Below are positions 46,413 through 55,516 of a stretch of 61,666 nucleotides of DNA, piece after piece. Every line of letters starts with the position of its first letter. The stretch's first letter is position 1. Below the pieces are notes generated by a model. That model was not told the DNA's origin. It did not search any database and saw only the letters and a list, made by a program, of their open reading frames with translations. The translations under genes and the position numbers were made by a program. Origin of the DNA: an uncultured Clostridia bacterium (GTDB taxonomy: Bacteria > Bacillota > Clostridia > Christensenellales > CAG-314); NCBI GenBank assembly GCA_947623225.1, contig CANQGO010000010.1:1-61666 (forward strand), in the 5' to 3' direction.

Positions 46413-47198
46413 ATGAAGAAATTGTTGGCAATAATATGTATGTTCGCCTTGATTTCGACGGCATTATGTGTCTTTGCTGCTTGCGGCGGCGTCAGAGAGG
46501 TGGACGTAGACAGACTGCTTACCAAGTGCAATGCACACTACGAGATACCCGTCAAGACGGATACGCCTCTGTCGATAGATATAGATACCGACTCTTATAG
46601 CGTGTATGTGGAGGAGATAGACTTCTCGTCATACGTCACATTGGACTATGTGCAGGATCCCAACTCGGAGGTGGCCTACACCGACGGCGTCACCGTGACG
46701 CAGACTTCGCGTGCCGGTGCGGCGGCTTCCAAGTATGACTATATCATCGTGGGCATACCCGAGCGTGCCATGGCGAGAGGACAGATCACGTTGGATATCT
46801 CGACCGAGTCCGGCTCGGTACAGATAGACGACATAGTCGCAGGACAATTGAATGTCCGCACGCAGTCGGGCACAGTATTGGTAGATGGATCTAATGCTGT
46901 CAATGCGCAGATAACCTCGTCGTCAGGCGACGTATCCGTAGACGCGGAAGGCAACGTTATCACCATATCTACCCTTGCGGGAAAGGTCTACTTCGATCTG
47001 ACATTCAGAGATATCTCCGTGACGACGACCGGCGGGTCCGTTCGCGGTTCTGTGGAACATCCGGAGTATTGGTATGCCGTGAGCGCGCATAGCGATACCG
47101 GCAGGTGTAACCTTCGCGATCGTGCGAGCAACGGCGAATACAAACTCAATGTCTCAACTTCGGCGGGCAATATAAATGTTCGCTTCGACGAGGATTAA
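46413..47198 (+). CDS. DUF4097-type lipoprotein
   Basis: The 261-residue product has a lipobox FAAC (Cys24). Residues ~120-260 form repeated short strands ('ISTESGSVQIDDI', 'VRTQSGTVLVDG', 'ITSSSGDVSVDA', 'ISTLAGKVYFDL', 'VSTSAGNINVRF') typical of the DUF4097 right-handed beta-helix. Such proteins are thought to sit at the envelope, often near membrane-stress genes. GGAG precedes the ATG at 46413; the frame extends upstream into the promoter and is not used. CvpA follows 3 bp later. Confidence 0.85.
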   Translation: MKKLLAIICMFALISTALCVFAACGGVREVDVDRLLTKCNAHYEIPVKTDTPLSIDIDTDSYSVYVEEIDFSSYVTLDYVQDPNSEVAYTDGVTVTQTSRAGAAASKYDYIIVGIPERAMARGQITLDISTESGSVQIDDIVAGQLNVRTQSGTVLVDGSNAVNAQITSSSGDVSVDAEGNVITISTLAGKVYFDLTFRDISVTTTGGSVRGSVEHPEYWYAVSAHSDTGRCNLRDRASNGEYKLNVSTSAGNINVRFDED

Positions 47199-47201
47199 AT
47201 A

Positions 47202-47753
47202 ATGAACACTATAGACATTATTTTCATTGTGGTCATGGGACTATGCGTGATACTCGGCTTCTTCAAGGGGCTGATACGTCAGATCATGACGGTATTGGGC
47301 ATCATTGCAGTGGCCACCCTGACAGCCACCCTGGCACCATATGTGCAGAAATGGTTTGCGAATATCATAGTCAATGAGAATACGCGCAGCTTGGTCGCCA
47401 TGTTGGTTGCCGCGTTGATCATCGTGGCGGGGTATACTTTGGTGGCGATCCTTATAACCAAGATGCTCAAGCGCGTGAAGGTATTGAAGGTGTTGAACAG
47501 AGTCTTGGGTGCTGTGCTGGGACTGGTGGTGGCGTATCTGGCGTTTGCCGTCATATTTGCATTGTTTACCGAGACGGGAAGCGAATTTTTGCCAGGATTG
47601 AAAAAGATGCTGGGTGAGTCGCTGGATTCGAGTTGGGTCGTACAGCATATATACGCGCACAACTTCTTCGGCAGATGGGTGATAGTTGGCATAGCGCAAA
47701 AGTTGCTGGACTCTCTGCTGCCGCAGGCGGCAAGCCTGTTGCAAAGTGCTTGA
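47202..47753 (+). CDS. CvpA-family membrane protein
   Basis: The 183-residue product has four hydrophobic spans and the CvpA start 'TIDIIFIVVMGLCVILGFFKGLIRQIMTVLG'. In other bacteria CvpA affects colicin production, envelope resistance to bile and division; the function here is open. GAGG lies 8 nt upstream of the ATG, 3 bp after the lipoprotein stop, so they share a message. Confidence 0.88.
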   Translation: MNTIDIIFIVVMGLCVILGFFKGLIRQIMTVLGIIAVATLTATLAPYVQKWFANIIVNENTRSLVAMLVAALIIVAGYTLVAILITKMLKRVKVLKVLNRVLGAVLGLVVAYLAFAVIFALFTETGSEFLPGLKKMLGESLDSSWVVQHIYAHNFFGRWVIVGIAQKLLDSLLPQAASLLQSA

Positions 47754-47778
47754 CGCAAAGGAAGAAGTGTGTTAAACT
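47750..47778 (+). promoter_or_regulatory. Promoter of the manganese riboswitch
   Basis: TTGACG, 17 bp, TAAACT, overlapping the cvpA stop; +1 near 47785. Confidence 0.65.
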
Positions 47779-47784
47779 GAATAT

Positions 47785-47906
47785 ACTCACAAGGGAGTAG
47801 TTCGCTTAGAAATGAGTTGTCGTACCCACATGCCGGGCATATGTTGCCCGGGTACGACATTGAAGAACGAGACTTGCGCCATAATCGGCGTAGTCTCGCT
47901 TTTTTT
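47785..47906 (+). ncRNA. yybP-ykoY (manganese) riboswitch
   Basis: The two conserved internal-loop strands are present: AAGGGAGTAG (47791-47800) and GAACGAGACTTGCGCC (47865-47880). Between them a long hairpin GTCGTACCC.../...GGGTACGAC (47819-47857) forms the other arm. The 3' side continues into a terminator. The two following genes, a CaCA exchanger and MntP, are the usual targets, so Mn2+ binding should allow read-through. Confidence 0.9.
47868..47906 (+). terminator. Riboswitch-controlled terminator
   Basis: CGAGACT / AGTCTCG with inner GCGCC/GGCG pairing and a T-run. It shares the GAGACTT segment with the aptamer, so the two folds exclude each other. Confidence 0.8.
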
Positions 47907-47925
47907 ACACAAGAGGTAAGAGGGT

Positions 47926-48999
47926 ATGTTGGTAGACCTGTTCAATGGGTGGATAAAGGATTTGCATGTAGGTATACAGTTGGCACTTTTTGTGATAGGC
48001 TTGGCTGCAGGCGTATTTTGTCTGGTCAAGTTCTGCGACTGGTTCGTGGACGGTGCCGGCGTCATGGCGCGCAAATTGCGTATATCTCCGCTCATCATAG
48101 GTCTGACTATAGTGGCAATGGGCACGTCGTTGCCGGAACTTGCCGTATCCGTATCCGACTCCGTGATGGCTATCGGTCACGGCGGCAATGCCAATGTGGC
48201 TGTAGGCAACGTGCTTGGGTCCAATATATGCAATATCTTGCTTGTACTGGGCTTTTCCGTTGTATTTACGCCAATTGCGGTCAAGCGTAGCGTCAATCGT
48301 CGTGAGATGCCTATATTGCTGGGCGTGACGGCGTTGACGGTGCTGTTCGTGTGTCTGTTCGGCATGCATTCCGCTGCGGACGCTACAGACTTGGCAATCA
48401 CGCGCTGGGAAGGCATTATTCTGGCGGTAGGAATAGTATTATATATCACTTATCTTGTGATCACAGCTAAGCGTCATCCGGACATGTTGGATGCAGAGCA
48501 GGAAGAAACAGTCAAGGATATGGCGTGGTGGAAGGCTATCACGTTTGTGGTGGTCGGCGCGCTTGGGATAATTCTCGGCGGACAGTTGGTGGTGTTCGGT
48601 GCAAAGGGTCTGGCCCTCGAGGGCGCAGCCGCGCTGGGGCTGGACCATGACATGTCCGAAGCACTGGTAGGATTGACCATCGTGGCGGTGGGTACTTCTT
48701 TGCCGGAATTGGTCACAAGCACTATCGCCGCCAAGAAGGGCGAAAACGAATTGGCTCTCGGCAATGTCATCGGCAGCAATATATTCAATTTGTTGTTTGT
48801 CTTGGGTATAGCGGCAGTTGTCAATCCGCTTACGACGGGCAGTCAGGCTCTGGTGGACGCATTCGTCATGCTGGCAGTGACGGTGTTGCTGTTTGTATTC
48901 TCTATGCACGGCAAACTCACGCGTACGCACGGCATCATATTGCTGTGCTGTTACGGTGCATACCTGACATATCTCATATTGCGCACCGTATTGGGGTGA
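47926..48999 (+). CDS. CaCA-family cation exchanger (YrbG-like)
   Basis: The 357-residue product has ten or so spans in two inverted halves, each with the alpha-repeat GLTIVAxGTSLPEL (near residues 60 and 248) and GNVxGSNIxN. This is the Na+/Ca2+ or H+/Ca2+ exchanger superfamily. Because a yybP-ykoY Mn riboswitch controls it, Mn2+ (or Ca2+) export is likely. GAGG-type sequence AAGAGGGT precedes the ATG. mntP follows 10 bp later. Confidence 0.93.
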   Translation: MLVDLFNGWIKDLHVGIQLALFVIGLAAGVFCLVKFCDWFVDGAGVMARKLRISPLIIGLTIVAMGTSLPELAVSVSDSVMAIGHGGNANVAVGNVLGSNICNILLVLGFSVVFTPIAVKRSVNRREMPILLGVTALTVLFVCLFGMHSAADATDLAITRWEGIILAVGIVLYITYLVITAKRHPDMLDAEQEETVKDMAWWKAITFVVVGALGIILGGQLVVFGAKGLALEGAAALGLDHDMSEALVGLTIVAVGTSLPELVTSTIAAKKGENELALGNVIGSNIFNLLFVLGIAAVVNPLTTGSQALVDAFVMLAVTVLLFVFSMHGKLTRTHGIILLCCYGAYLTYLILRTVLG

Positions 49000-49009
49000 A
49001 AAGTATATT

Positions 49010-49597
49010 ATGTGGCAACTTGTGTTGGTCAGTATAGGCTTGGGCGCGGGGTTGGCTATGGACGCGTGCGCCGTATCCATAAGCAACGGACTGAGCGAGC
49101 CTGATATGAAAAGAGGCAAGACGCTGGGCATGACTGCACTGTTCGGACTGGCTCAGGGACTCATGCCCATGATAGGTTGGCTGTGCGTCAGTCTTGTTGT
49201 GGAACAATTCCGCAAGTTCGAGGCGTGGATACCGTATATCGCATTGGTCTTGCTGATGATAGTGGGCGGCAAGATGCTCTTCGACGCTCTGCGCAAGCAA
49301 GACGAAGAGGCCGAGCCCAAAAAGATCACCGGTCTCATGCTGCTGGTACAGGCACTGGCTACGTCTATAGACGCACTGTCCGCCGGGTTCGGCTTGGAGG
49401 ATATAGCCGGCACTGTATGGTGGAAGGCACTCATATCCGCCGCCATCATCGCCATGGTCACATTCGGACTATGCACGGGTGCGGCGTTTCTCGGCAAGAA
49501 ATTCGGCGCGGGTCTCGGCAGAAAGGCAAAGATCATCGGCGGCTGTATATTGATAGCCATAGGCATAGAGATTTTCGTGACGGGAGTGTTCTTTTAG
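49010..49597 (+). CDS. mntP: Manganese efflux pump MntP
   Basis: The 195-residue product has six spans and both family motifs with acidic residues in the membrane: 'GLAMDACAVSISNG' and 'ATSIDALSAGFGLE'. It exports Mn2+. It is under the same riboswitch as the exchanger. The ribosome site is poor (GGGGTGA 11 nt upstream), so translational coupling is likely. Confidence 0.95.
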   Translation: MWQLVLVSIGLGAGLAMDACAVSISNGLSEPDMKRGKTLGMTALFGLAQGLMPMIGWLCVSLVVEQFRKFEAWIPYIALVLLMIVGGKMLFDALRKQDEEAEPKKITGLMLLVQALATSIDALSAGFGLEDIAGTVWWKALISAAIIAMVTFGLCTGAAFLGKKFGAGLGRKAKIIGGCILIAIGIEIFVTGVFF

Positions 49598-49606
49598 GAG
49601 CGAGAT

Positions 49607-50284
49607 ATGATACGTACGGAGAAATTGGATAGCATATTACTTTCGGACAACGTATGCGAACGTTTTCATGCGGAATACGACGCGGATTATATGTTTCGCA
49701 GGAGAATGGATCTGCTGCTGCCGGAGATACAGAAAAGTATGCAATGCGAGCAGAGGGGAGTGTGGCACATATATAACGTAATGGACCACATATTGCACTC
49801 GGTAGAGCAGATGAATATCCTCACGGCGGATATGCCTGCAGACGAACGACGCTTGCTGGCATACACCATGTTTCTGCACGATATGGGCAAGCCCGCATGC
49901 CGCACGGAAGAGATGACTGCAAGCGGCGAAACGGTGGACAGATTCCTTCACCACAACGAAGTCAGCGCGGATATAGCGCGCAGAGTCGTACCCCATTTGA
50001 ATTTCAACGAACTGGACATCATGACCATAGTCCAACTCGTGGAGTATCACGATATATTCCTGCTGCTCAAGGACCATCCGACGAGAGAGTGGCATATTCC
50101 GCTGACGGAGAAGTTCGTGCATAGTTTTATCGAGCTACTGAATGTGTTCGGCTGCGGCAAACGTAATTTTGACTACCTTATATTGGTGGGTATCGCCGAC
50201 AACAAGGCTCAGAATCCCGCCCTTATCGAAGAACCGCTGAAATTGATAGCCCGAGTCAGAGATATGGGACATAGTCGGGATTAG
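49607..50284 (+). CDS. HD-domain phosphohydrolase
   Basis: The 225-residue product has an HD domain: 'HIYNVMDHILHSV', the HD pair in 'MFLHDMGKP', 'HHNEVSADIARRV' and 'VEYHDIFL'. It resembles the HD part of tRNA nucleotidyltransferases without the nucleotidyltransferase domain. It probably hydrolyses a phosphate ester of a nucleotide. AGGAG precedes the ATG; mntP ends 9 bp before, so it may be in the manganese operon. Confidence 0.85.
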   Translation: MIRTEKLDSILLSDNVCERFHAEYDADYMFRRRMDLLLPEIQKSMQCEQRGVWHIYNVMDHILHSVEQMNILTADMPADERRLLAYTMFLHDMGKPACRTEEMTASGETVDRFLHHNEVSADIARRVVPHLNFNELDIMTIVQLVEYHDIFLLLKDHPTREWHIPLTEKFVHSFIELLNVFGCGKRNFDYLILVGIADNKAQNPALIEEPLKLIARVRDMGHSRD

Positions 50285-50392
50285 TATACAAACTTCGGCT
50301 ACACGACGGCGTGACAGCATACACCTTTACTTCCAAACACCAAATGTCTCTTTGAGAAACTGCGGCAATGTAAAATAGACGCTAAAATAATC

Positions 50393-50415
50393 GAGTCGGG
50401 AACAAAACCCGACTC
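50393..50415. terminator. Hairpin after the HD gene
   Basis: GAGTCGGG / CCCGACTC stem without a clear T-run. The gap 50285-50578 also holds two short stems (CGACA/TGTCG, GCTC/GAGC at 50436-50470) and no coding region. Confidence 0.5.
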
Positions 50416-50487
50416 ATATAATTATCTCGTCTTTTTGAGGTCGACAGCTGCACTTGTCGCTCGTGTGAGCGTGGATCGAGTTTTATT

Positions 50488-50526
50488 TTGACAATCTTGA
50501 CAAAATTGTATATATTGTTGTAAAAT
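50488..50526 (+). promoter_or_regulatory. Two overlapping promoters of the restriction-modification operon
   Basis: TTGACA (50488) with TATATT at 17 bp, and TTGACA (50497) with TAAAAT at 18 bp. GTTGTA-AAA-TACAAC (50516-50530) straddles the second -10 and could be an operator. Confidence 0.6.
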
Positions 50527-50578
50527 ACAACTATAGTATTATTGCCTTATAGATGGATATATAATTGAGGTAAGGATC

Positions 50579-51283
50579 ATGCCCGAGTTTATATTTGAAA
50601 ATTGTGATTATAAGGATCTGCTCGTCGAACTAAAGGAGAAAAACGTTACAGTAGATGCCGTCATCACCGATCCGCCGTATGGAGTCAGTCGTAAGAACCA
50701 ACTCGGTTTCAGCAATATGGGCAGATCGGGAATGAATTACGGAGAGTGGGACTACGACTTTGACCAAAAGGAGTGGATAAGTCTTACTGCGCCATTAATC
50801 AAGCAGGGCGGTTCTATTATCGTTTTCAATGACTGGAAGAATTTTTCATATATTGTCGAAGAATTGGATGCACAAGGATTTTCCATGAAAGACGTGATCC
50901 GTTGGGTCAAACCGAATCCCATGCCGAGAAATACAGACAGAAGGTACGTGGGTGACTTTGAGATGGCAATATGGGCGGTCAAAGACGGCGGAAAATGGAC
51001 ATTCAATAAACCTGTCGGCAGTGCCTATCTTCGTCCGATCTATAATTGCCCGGGCGTGCCCAAAAGTAAGAGACTTCACCCAACTCAGAAGCCGCTCAAA
51101 CTAATAGAAGATATATTGAAGGTGCACTCGGATGAGGGCGACGTTGTTCTGGATCTATTTGCCGGCTCCGGCACGACTGCCGAGGCTTGTTTGAAAAATA
51201 ACAGAATATTTGTCGGCTCCGAAATCGACAGCGAATACTTCAATAAAGCAATGGAGCGATTGAGATGCTATATTCACCCATAA
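50579..51283 (+). CDS. DNA methyltransferase, beta-class N6/N4 (AlwI-type system)
   Basis: The 234-residue product has the catalytic motif DPPYG (residues ~26-30) before the SAM motif DLFAGSGTT near 192, the order of beta-class enzymes. 'LHPTQKP' precedes motif I as usual. It should methylate adenine (or N4-cytosine) in one strand of the target. An asymmetric site such as GGATC needs one enzyme per strand, and a second methyltransferase overlaps its end by 19 bp. The ribosome site is AGGTAAGG-like. Confidence 0.92.
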   Translation: MPEFIFENCDYKDLLVELKEKNVTVDAVITDPPYGVSRKNQLGFSNMGRSGMNYGEWDYDFDQKEWISLTAPLIKQGGSIIVFNDWKNFSYIVEELDAQGFSMKDVIRWVKPNPMPRNTDRRYVGDFEMAIWAVKDGGKWTFNKPVGSAYLRPIYNCPGVPKSKRLHPTQKPLKLIEDILKVHSDEGDVVLDLFAGSGTTAEACLKNNRIFVGSEIDSEYFNKAMERLRCYIHP

Positions 51284-52143
51284 ACTATCAGGGTAATAAA
51301 TCAAGGATAGTTGACCATTTGCTTGCAGTACTTCCGCAAAATGTTACGAGTATACACGAAATATTTTGTGGAAGTGCGGTTTTTTCATTCGCATCTAATG
51401 TACACAACCTTTTTCTCAATGATATCAATACTCATATTACAGATGTCGTTCGCTATTTTCAGAACAATGAAGCAGACGACATAATAGATCAAGCAGATGC
51501 CATCATCGCACAGTATGGGCTTACGAATACGTTTTATGAGGGGAAGGAACCATATCCGGAAAAAAAGCATGAAGGCTTGTCCCGATACAACAAAGAGGCG
51601 TTTAACCGACTTAGAAATGACTACAATACCGATAAAGATATCGCAAAACTTTTTGTATTATTGATATATGGGTTCAATCATTATCTCAGGTTTAATGCAA
51701 AAGATGAATTCAATGTTCCCGTAGGCAAAGTGGACTTTGTAAAAACATTGAGAGATAAGACGAGGGAGTATTGCCAAGCCACTAAAAACAGAGAAATTAC
51801 CATAACGAACTACGATTTTCGAAGAGATGAATTATATAGAGACGTAGAGACTTCGGCGATATATTATTTCGATCCGCCGTATTTGATAACGCAAGCTCCT
51901 TATAACCTGTTTTGGACTGAGAAAGAAGAGATCGATTTATTGCATATTATAGACGCGTTGAACGACAGCGGATATAGATTTATATTGTCGAATGTAGTGG
52001 AGTCCAACGGAAAACATAATGATTTGCTGGACAGATGGATGCAGCAATATAATGTAAAACATATCTATAGACAATACCTCAATGCCAACTATCGTAAAAA
52101 AAATCTGGGGCATGCCGATGAAGTGATAATAACTAATTTTTAG
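51265..52143 (+). CDS. DNA adenine methyltransferase, D12 (alpha) class
   Basis: The 292-residue product has the D12/Dam layout: 'YSPINYQGNKSRIVDHLL', SAM motif 'IHEIFCGSAVFSF' and catalytic 'IYYFDPPYLI' near residue 200, with the target-recognition region between. It should methylate adenine on the other strand of the restriction site. GGAG lies upstream of the ATG inside the first methyltransferase gene. The gene is visibly more AT-rich than the metabolic genes around, a sign of transfer. Confidence 0.93.
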   Translation: MLYSPINYQGNKSRIVDHLLAVLPQNVTSIHEIFCGSAVFSFASNVHNLFLNDINTHITDVVRYFQNNEADDIIDQADAIIAQYGLTNTFYEGKEPYPEKKHEGLSRYNKEAFNRLRNDYNTDKDIAKLFVLLIYGFNHYLRFNAKDEFNVPVGKVDFVKTLRDKTREYCQATKNREITITNYDFRRDELYRDVETSAIYYFDPPYLITQAPYNLFWTEKEEIDLLHIIDALNDSGYRFILSNVVESNGKHNDLLDRWMQQYNVKHIYRQYLNANYRKKNLGHADEVIITNF

Positions 52144-52150
52144 AGGTTTT

Positions 52151-53863
52151 ATGGGAACAAGTGGCGACAGAAGAGGCTACAAGATTTTTTCAATAAATAC
52201 GACCATTCGTAATCCAAAAAGGAATACGGATTTTTTGGAGTTTTTCAGACCATACGACGGACTTCCCTTTACAGACGAAATCGCCCGTGCGTATTTTTTC
52301 GACTTGGTAGCAAATGGAGTGTATCGTTTTACAGATATACCCCAATCGGTTAAAGACAAGATCGAAAATGGAGAAAAACTGACCGATCAGGAAGCCATAC
52401 AAGCGATAAAAGACAACCCGCAGGCAACAGGGTTGTATGGTCGTGTAATGACGCAATTGCGGGCGATGCGGGATCAGGGATTTCTCATGTTTCAGTCGCA
52501 GTCGTATGGCTGGAAAAGGATATCCTTGACCGGACTCGGCAAGCAACTCATCGACGGCAAGAGCGATGCGACGGTAGTATATACAAAGGCAATGATCGGT
52601 ATGCATGCGAATAGTCCCGTTCGCATGACATTATATAATAAAGCGCGACCCTTTTTGAATACATTATTCGTCATAAATGAAGTAAAGAAAGAATGGGCTC
52701 GCCTCGGCTATGATGCGAAGGGTATATTAAGGCATGAATTCGCGGTTTTTGTGTTGAGCATGAAAGATTGCGACTATCATTCTGCGGCGCGAGAAATTAT
52801 CGAATACAGGAAAAAATTCAAGTACGAGCTCAACAAGACGTACTTAATTGAATATTTGAAAAAACAAGGCATATTGCCTTTGACGGAGAGAAGTCTTTTT
52901 TATGACTATCCCGATGAAGTGTTTAGAAAGTTCGAGATGACCGGGTTGATAGTCCAACGCGGTAATTTCGCATATACATACTACGATTTTTCAACGTACA
53001 ATGCCGAGAAAATAGAAAGCATACTTGAGGAATATAAGGACTATAGGTTTGAGACCTTTTCAACGCAGGAGAGCTATTATGAATATCTTGGTTCTGTTGT
53101 CATACCTTGGGAAAAGAGCGAAATAATTCGCCGTAAAATTATAGAATCCAAAGCGCAAATACTCAAGATGACTCCCGATCCGTTCCAAACATTGGATGAG
53201 CAGGAGTTTTTGTTGGACAGAGTGTTTTACAATCATGCGCTCGATAAGGCTGTAAAGAAGTTTAATGTCGCATTTGTCAACAAAGAATTATTGATTTTAG
53301 CAGGAACGATTCGTGACAGATCCAAGCTGGAAGATATTCCCGAACCGTTAAGGTTGGAATATTTATTTGCGCTTTTGCTCGGAATTAAATATGGTACCAA
53401 CGGCTTGGTTTCAAATATCATTTACAACGAGGACGGCAGACCGCTTCACTTCGCTCCGTCAGGTAAATGCGATATTATTTATTATAGCGAGGAGGGTTCG
53501 TTCATATTTGAGCCAACCATGCTACGAGGCAGAAACCAGATATTAAACAGCGAAACTACCAATATCGTCAGACATGTGAAGACAGAATCAAAAGAAACGG
53601 GCTTGACATATCGTGCCGCCATGATCGCACCTTGTGTGCATCCGGATGTGGTTTCTTATTTCCAGTTTACAGTAAGTAAGAATGAAGTAAAAATTGTGCC
53701 TATCAATATAGACATGGCAGTAGGAATTTTCTATGCAAGCCCGAATCTTTCCACACTTGGAAACAATCTGGATAAGATGGTACACGAATTAAAAGGGACA
53801 GACGAGAATTCTTATGCCGATATGGTAAACAATTACGAGGTCGACGAAGAAGTTTTGAAGTAA
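52151..53863 (+). CDS. Type IIS restriction endonuclease, AlwI family
   Basis: The 570-residue product matches the AlwI-type endonucleases in size, in its N-terminal winged-helix-like region ('YGRVMTQLRAMRDQGFLMFQ') and in the C-terminal PD-(D/E)xK-like core 'GKCDIIYYSEEGSFIFEPTM' followed by 'GRNQILNSETTNIVRHV'. AlwI cuts beside GGATC; whether this protein keeps that site is not shown. AGAGG precedes the ATG, 7 bp after the D12 gene. Base composition is AT-rich like its methyltransferase. The three genes form a complete system. Confidence 0.88.
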   Translation: MGTSGDRRGYKIFSINTTIRNPKRNTDFLEFFRPYDGLPFTDEIARAYFFDLVANGVYRFTDIPQSVKDKIENGEKLTDQEAIQAIKDNPQATGLYGRVMTQLRAMRDQGFLMFQSQSYGWKRISLTGLGKQLIDGKSDATVVYTKAMIGMHANSPVRMTLYNKARPFLNTLFVINEVKKEWARLGYDAKGILRHEFAVFVLSMKDCDYHSAAREIIEYRKKFKYELNKTYLIEYLKKQGILPLTERSLFYDYPDEVFRKFEMTGLIVQRGNFAYTYYDFSTYNAEKIESILEEYKDYRFETFSTQESYYEYLGSVVIPWEKSEIIRRKIIESKAQILKMTPDPFQTLDEQEFLLDRVFYNHALDKAVKKFNVAFVNKELLILAGTIRDRSKLEDIPEPLRLEYLFALLLGIKYGTNGLVSNIIYNEDGRPLHFAPSGKCDIIYYSEEGSFIFEPTMLRGRNQILNSETTNIVRHVKTESKETGLTYRAAMIAPCVHPDVVSYFQFTVSKNEVKIVPINIDMAVGIFYASPNLSTLGNNLDKMVHELKGTDENSYADMVNNYEVDEEVLK

Positions 53864-53971
53864 ATCATACGTTTTCCGCTCACGAGATTATATACAAATT
53901 TGCGATTGCATTTGTTCTCAGATCGGGCCATCTCAATAAACAATTCGGTAAATAAGCGAAAAGATCAAAAA

Positions 53972-54002
53972 AAGTCGGTGACTTTCGTCCCCGGCTTCTT
54001 TT
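53972..54002 (+). terminator. Terminator after the endonuclease gene
   Basis: AAGTCGG / CCGGCTT stem with an inner GAC/GTC pair, then CTTTTG. It resembles the metQ terminator. Confidence 0.65.
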
Positions 54003-54063
54003 GTTTTCGTGTGTGCGGCTCGAGAACTTGGTCGGAGGGAGATGGCGTGGTTTAATTTATATA

Positions 54064-54093
54064 TTGACTTAGTTATCGGTATAGTGGTATAAT
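54064..54093 (+). promoter_or_regulatory. Promoter of the rpiA-to-ThiF operon
   Basis: TTGACT, 18 bp, TATAAT. No other promoter was seen inside the five-gene operon. Confidence 0.7.
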
Positions 54094-54149
54094 TAACAAA
54101 AATATGATGGGTCAGTATCGGCCCGCATAAAAGACATGGAGAAGGTAGT

Positions 54150-54848
54150 ATGAAATGGGAAAAGGATCTCTATAACGACCAATGGTTCAAGAATATAAGC
54201 AACTTGGACGCCAAGCTGAGCGTCGCGAAGAAGATAGCAGCATTGGTTAAGGACGGCGATGTCATAGGGTTTGGTTCCGGTTCCACGGCATATCTGGCAG
54301 CTATAGAGATAGCCAAGAAAATCAAAAAGGAGTCGCTCGACATACGCGCCATCCCCACCTCTCACGAAATGGAGTTGGTGTGTGACGCGTTGGATATACC
54401 GACGACCAATTTGTTCGCAAATAAACCGGATTGGTGCTTCGACGGCGCGGACGAAGTGGACAAACAACTGAATCTGATCAAGGGTCGCGGCGGTGCGCTG
54501 TATAACGAAAAATTGGTGATGGTGAATAGCGATCGTCGCTATATCCTTGTGGACAACAGCAAGCTGGTGGAGCACTTGGGCACCAATCATCCAGTTCCCA
54601 TAGAGATAACGCCCAAAGCCATCAACTACGTGAAGAGCAAGATATGCGAGCTTGGTGCCACGTCCTTTGCCGTACGTATGGCAGGTAGTGGCAAGGACGG
54701 TCCCGTTATCACGGAGAATGGTAACCTCATAATAGATGCCCGCTTCGCAGCCATCGACGGCGATATGGAGAAGGAACTGAAGAAAATAACCGGCGTCGTT
54801 GAGTCCGGAATCTTTTGGGGATACAATATCGAACTGATGCTGATATGA
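54150..54848 (+). CDS. rpiA: Ribose-5-phosphate isomerase A
   Basis: The 232-residue product interconverts ribose 5-phosphate and ribulose 5-phosphate. Motifs are 'VIGFGSGSTAY', 'AIPTSHEME', 'FDGADEVDKQLNLIKGRGGAL.NEK' with the catalytic Asp and Glu, and 'AGSGKDGPVITENGN'. GGAGAAGG precedes the ATG. The next gene overlaps by 4 bp (ATGA), which puts this ordinary enzyme at the head of an unusual operon; it could supply ribose phosphate to the phosphoribosyltransferase-like partner (inference). Confidence 0.95.
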   Translation: MKWEKDLYNDQWFKNISNLDAKLSVAKKIAALVKDGDVIGFGSGSTAYLAAIEIAKKIKKESLDIRAIPTSHEMELVCDALDIPTTNLFANKPDWCFDGADEVDKQLNLIKGRGGALYNEKLVMVNSDRRYILVDNSKLVEHLGTNHPVPIEITPKAINYVKSKICELGATSFAVRMAGSGKDGPVITENGNLIIDARFAAIDGDMEKELKKITGVVESGIFWGYNIELMLI

Positions 54849-55516
54849 TACAAGAGATCATAAAAGATATCCCGCATATTGCTTTATTTGATTCACGCAA
54901 GGACGCGGGTGAGAAAATGTATAAGTTTGCACTGTCGTACGGACTGTCTTACGACATGATTGCCTTTCTGCCTATGGGCGGACAGTGTATAAGCGACGTC
55001 TTTACTGCCCACGATCCCTCGCTTATATCGTTGCCTTTGCCTGTCAAAAAGATCCCTTTGCCCGGCAATCCACTTTTCGGAATGGGTGCCATAGACATAT
55101 ACGGTACACCGACGGTCAATAGGGAAATAGGCAAATTTTTTCATATATCCGACAAACAATTGGAGGATAGCATAGCTATCGCGAGAAAAAAGCAAGCAGA
55201 AATATTCGATTATTACAGATTGACGATAGACGAATTGGCCGATAAGTTCTTCGGCAAAGTGTTGATCGTCGACGACGGATTGGCGAGCGGATACTCATTG
55301 TTGGCAGCCATCGACAGCCTGTCCTGCGATCCGCGCGTGACGGAGATCCGTTGTTTGATGCCGGTTTCACATGTGTCCGGTATACAATTGATAAGAAACA
55401 AGTATCAAAACGTAGAAATATATTCGCTCTACACAGATTTATCTTCAAAGTATGTCGTGGACAATTTTTACAAGGAATTCCCCGATCTTATTTTGGAAGC
55501 GGGAGGGTATCATTGA
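54845..55516 (+). CDS. Phosphoribosyltransferase-like protein
   Basis: The 223-residue product has a type I PRT fold: the PRPP loop VLIVDDGLASGYS at 139-151 and an N-terminal half 'AFLPMGGQCISDVF' in place of the PPi-loop 'RGG..vA'. It resembles the predicted phosphoribosyltransferases of COG1926. The product could add or remove a phosphoribosyl group on an unknown base or amine. The start at 54845 overlaps rpiA; its stop overlaps the start of the next gene as TTGA. Enzymatic activity is not proven. Confidence 0.82.
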   Translation: MIQEIIKDIPHIALFDSRKDAGEKMYKFALSYGLSYDMIAFLPMGGQCISDVFTAHDPSLISLPLPVKKIPLPGNPLFGMGAIDIYGTPTVNREIGKFFHISDKQLEDSIAIARKKQAEIFDYYRLTIDELADKFFGKVLIVDDGLASGYSLLAAIDSLSCDPRVTEIRCLMPVSHVSGIQLIRNKYQNVEIYSLYTDLSSKYVVDNFYKEFPDLILEAGGYH

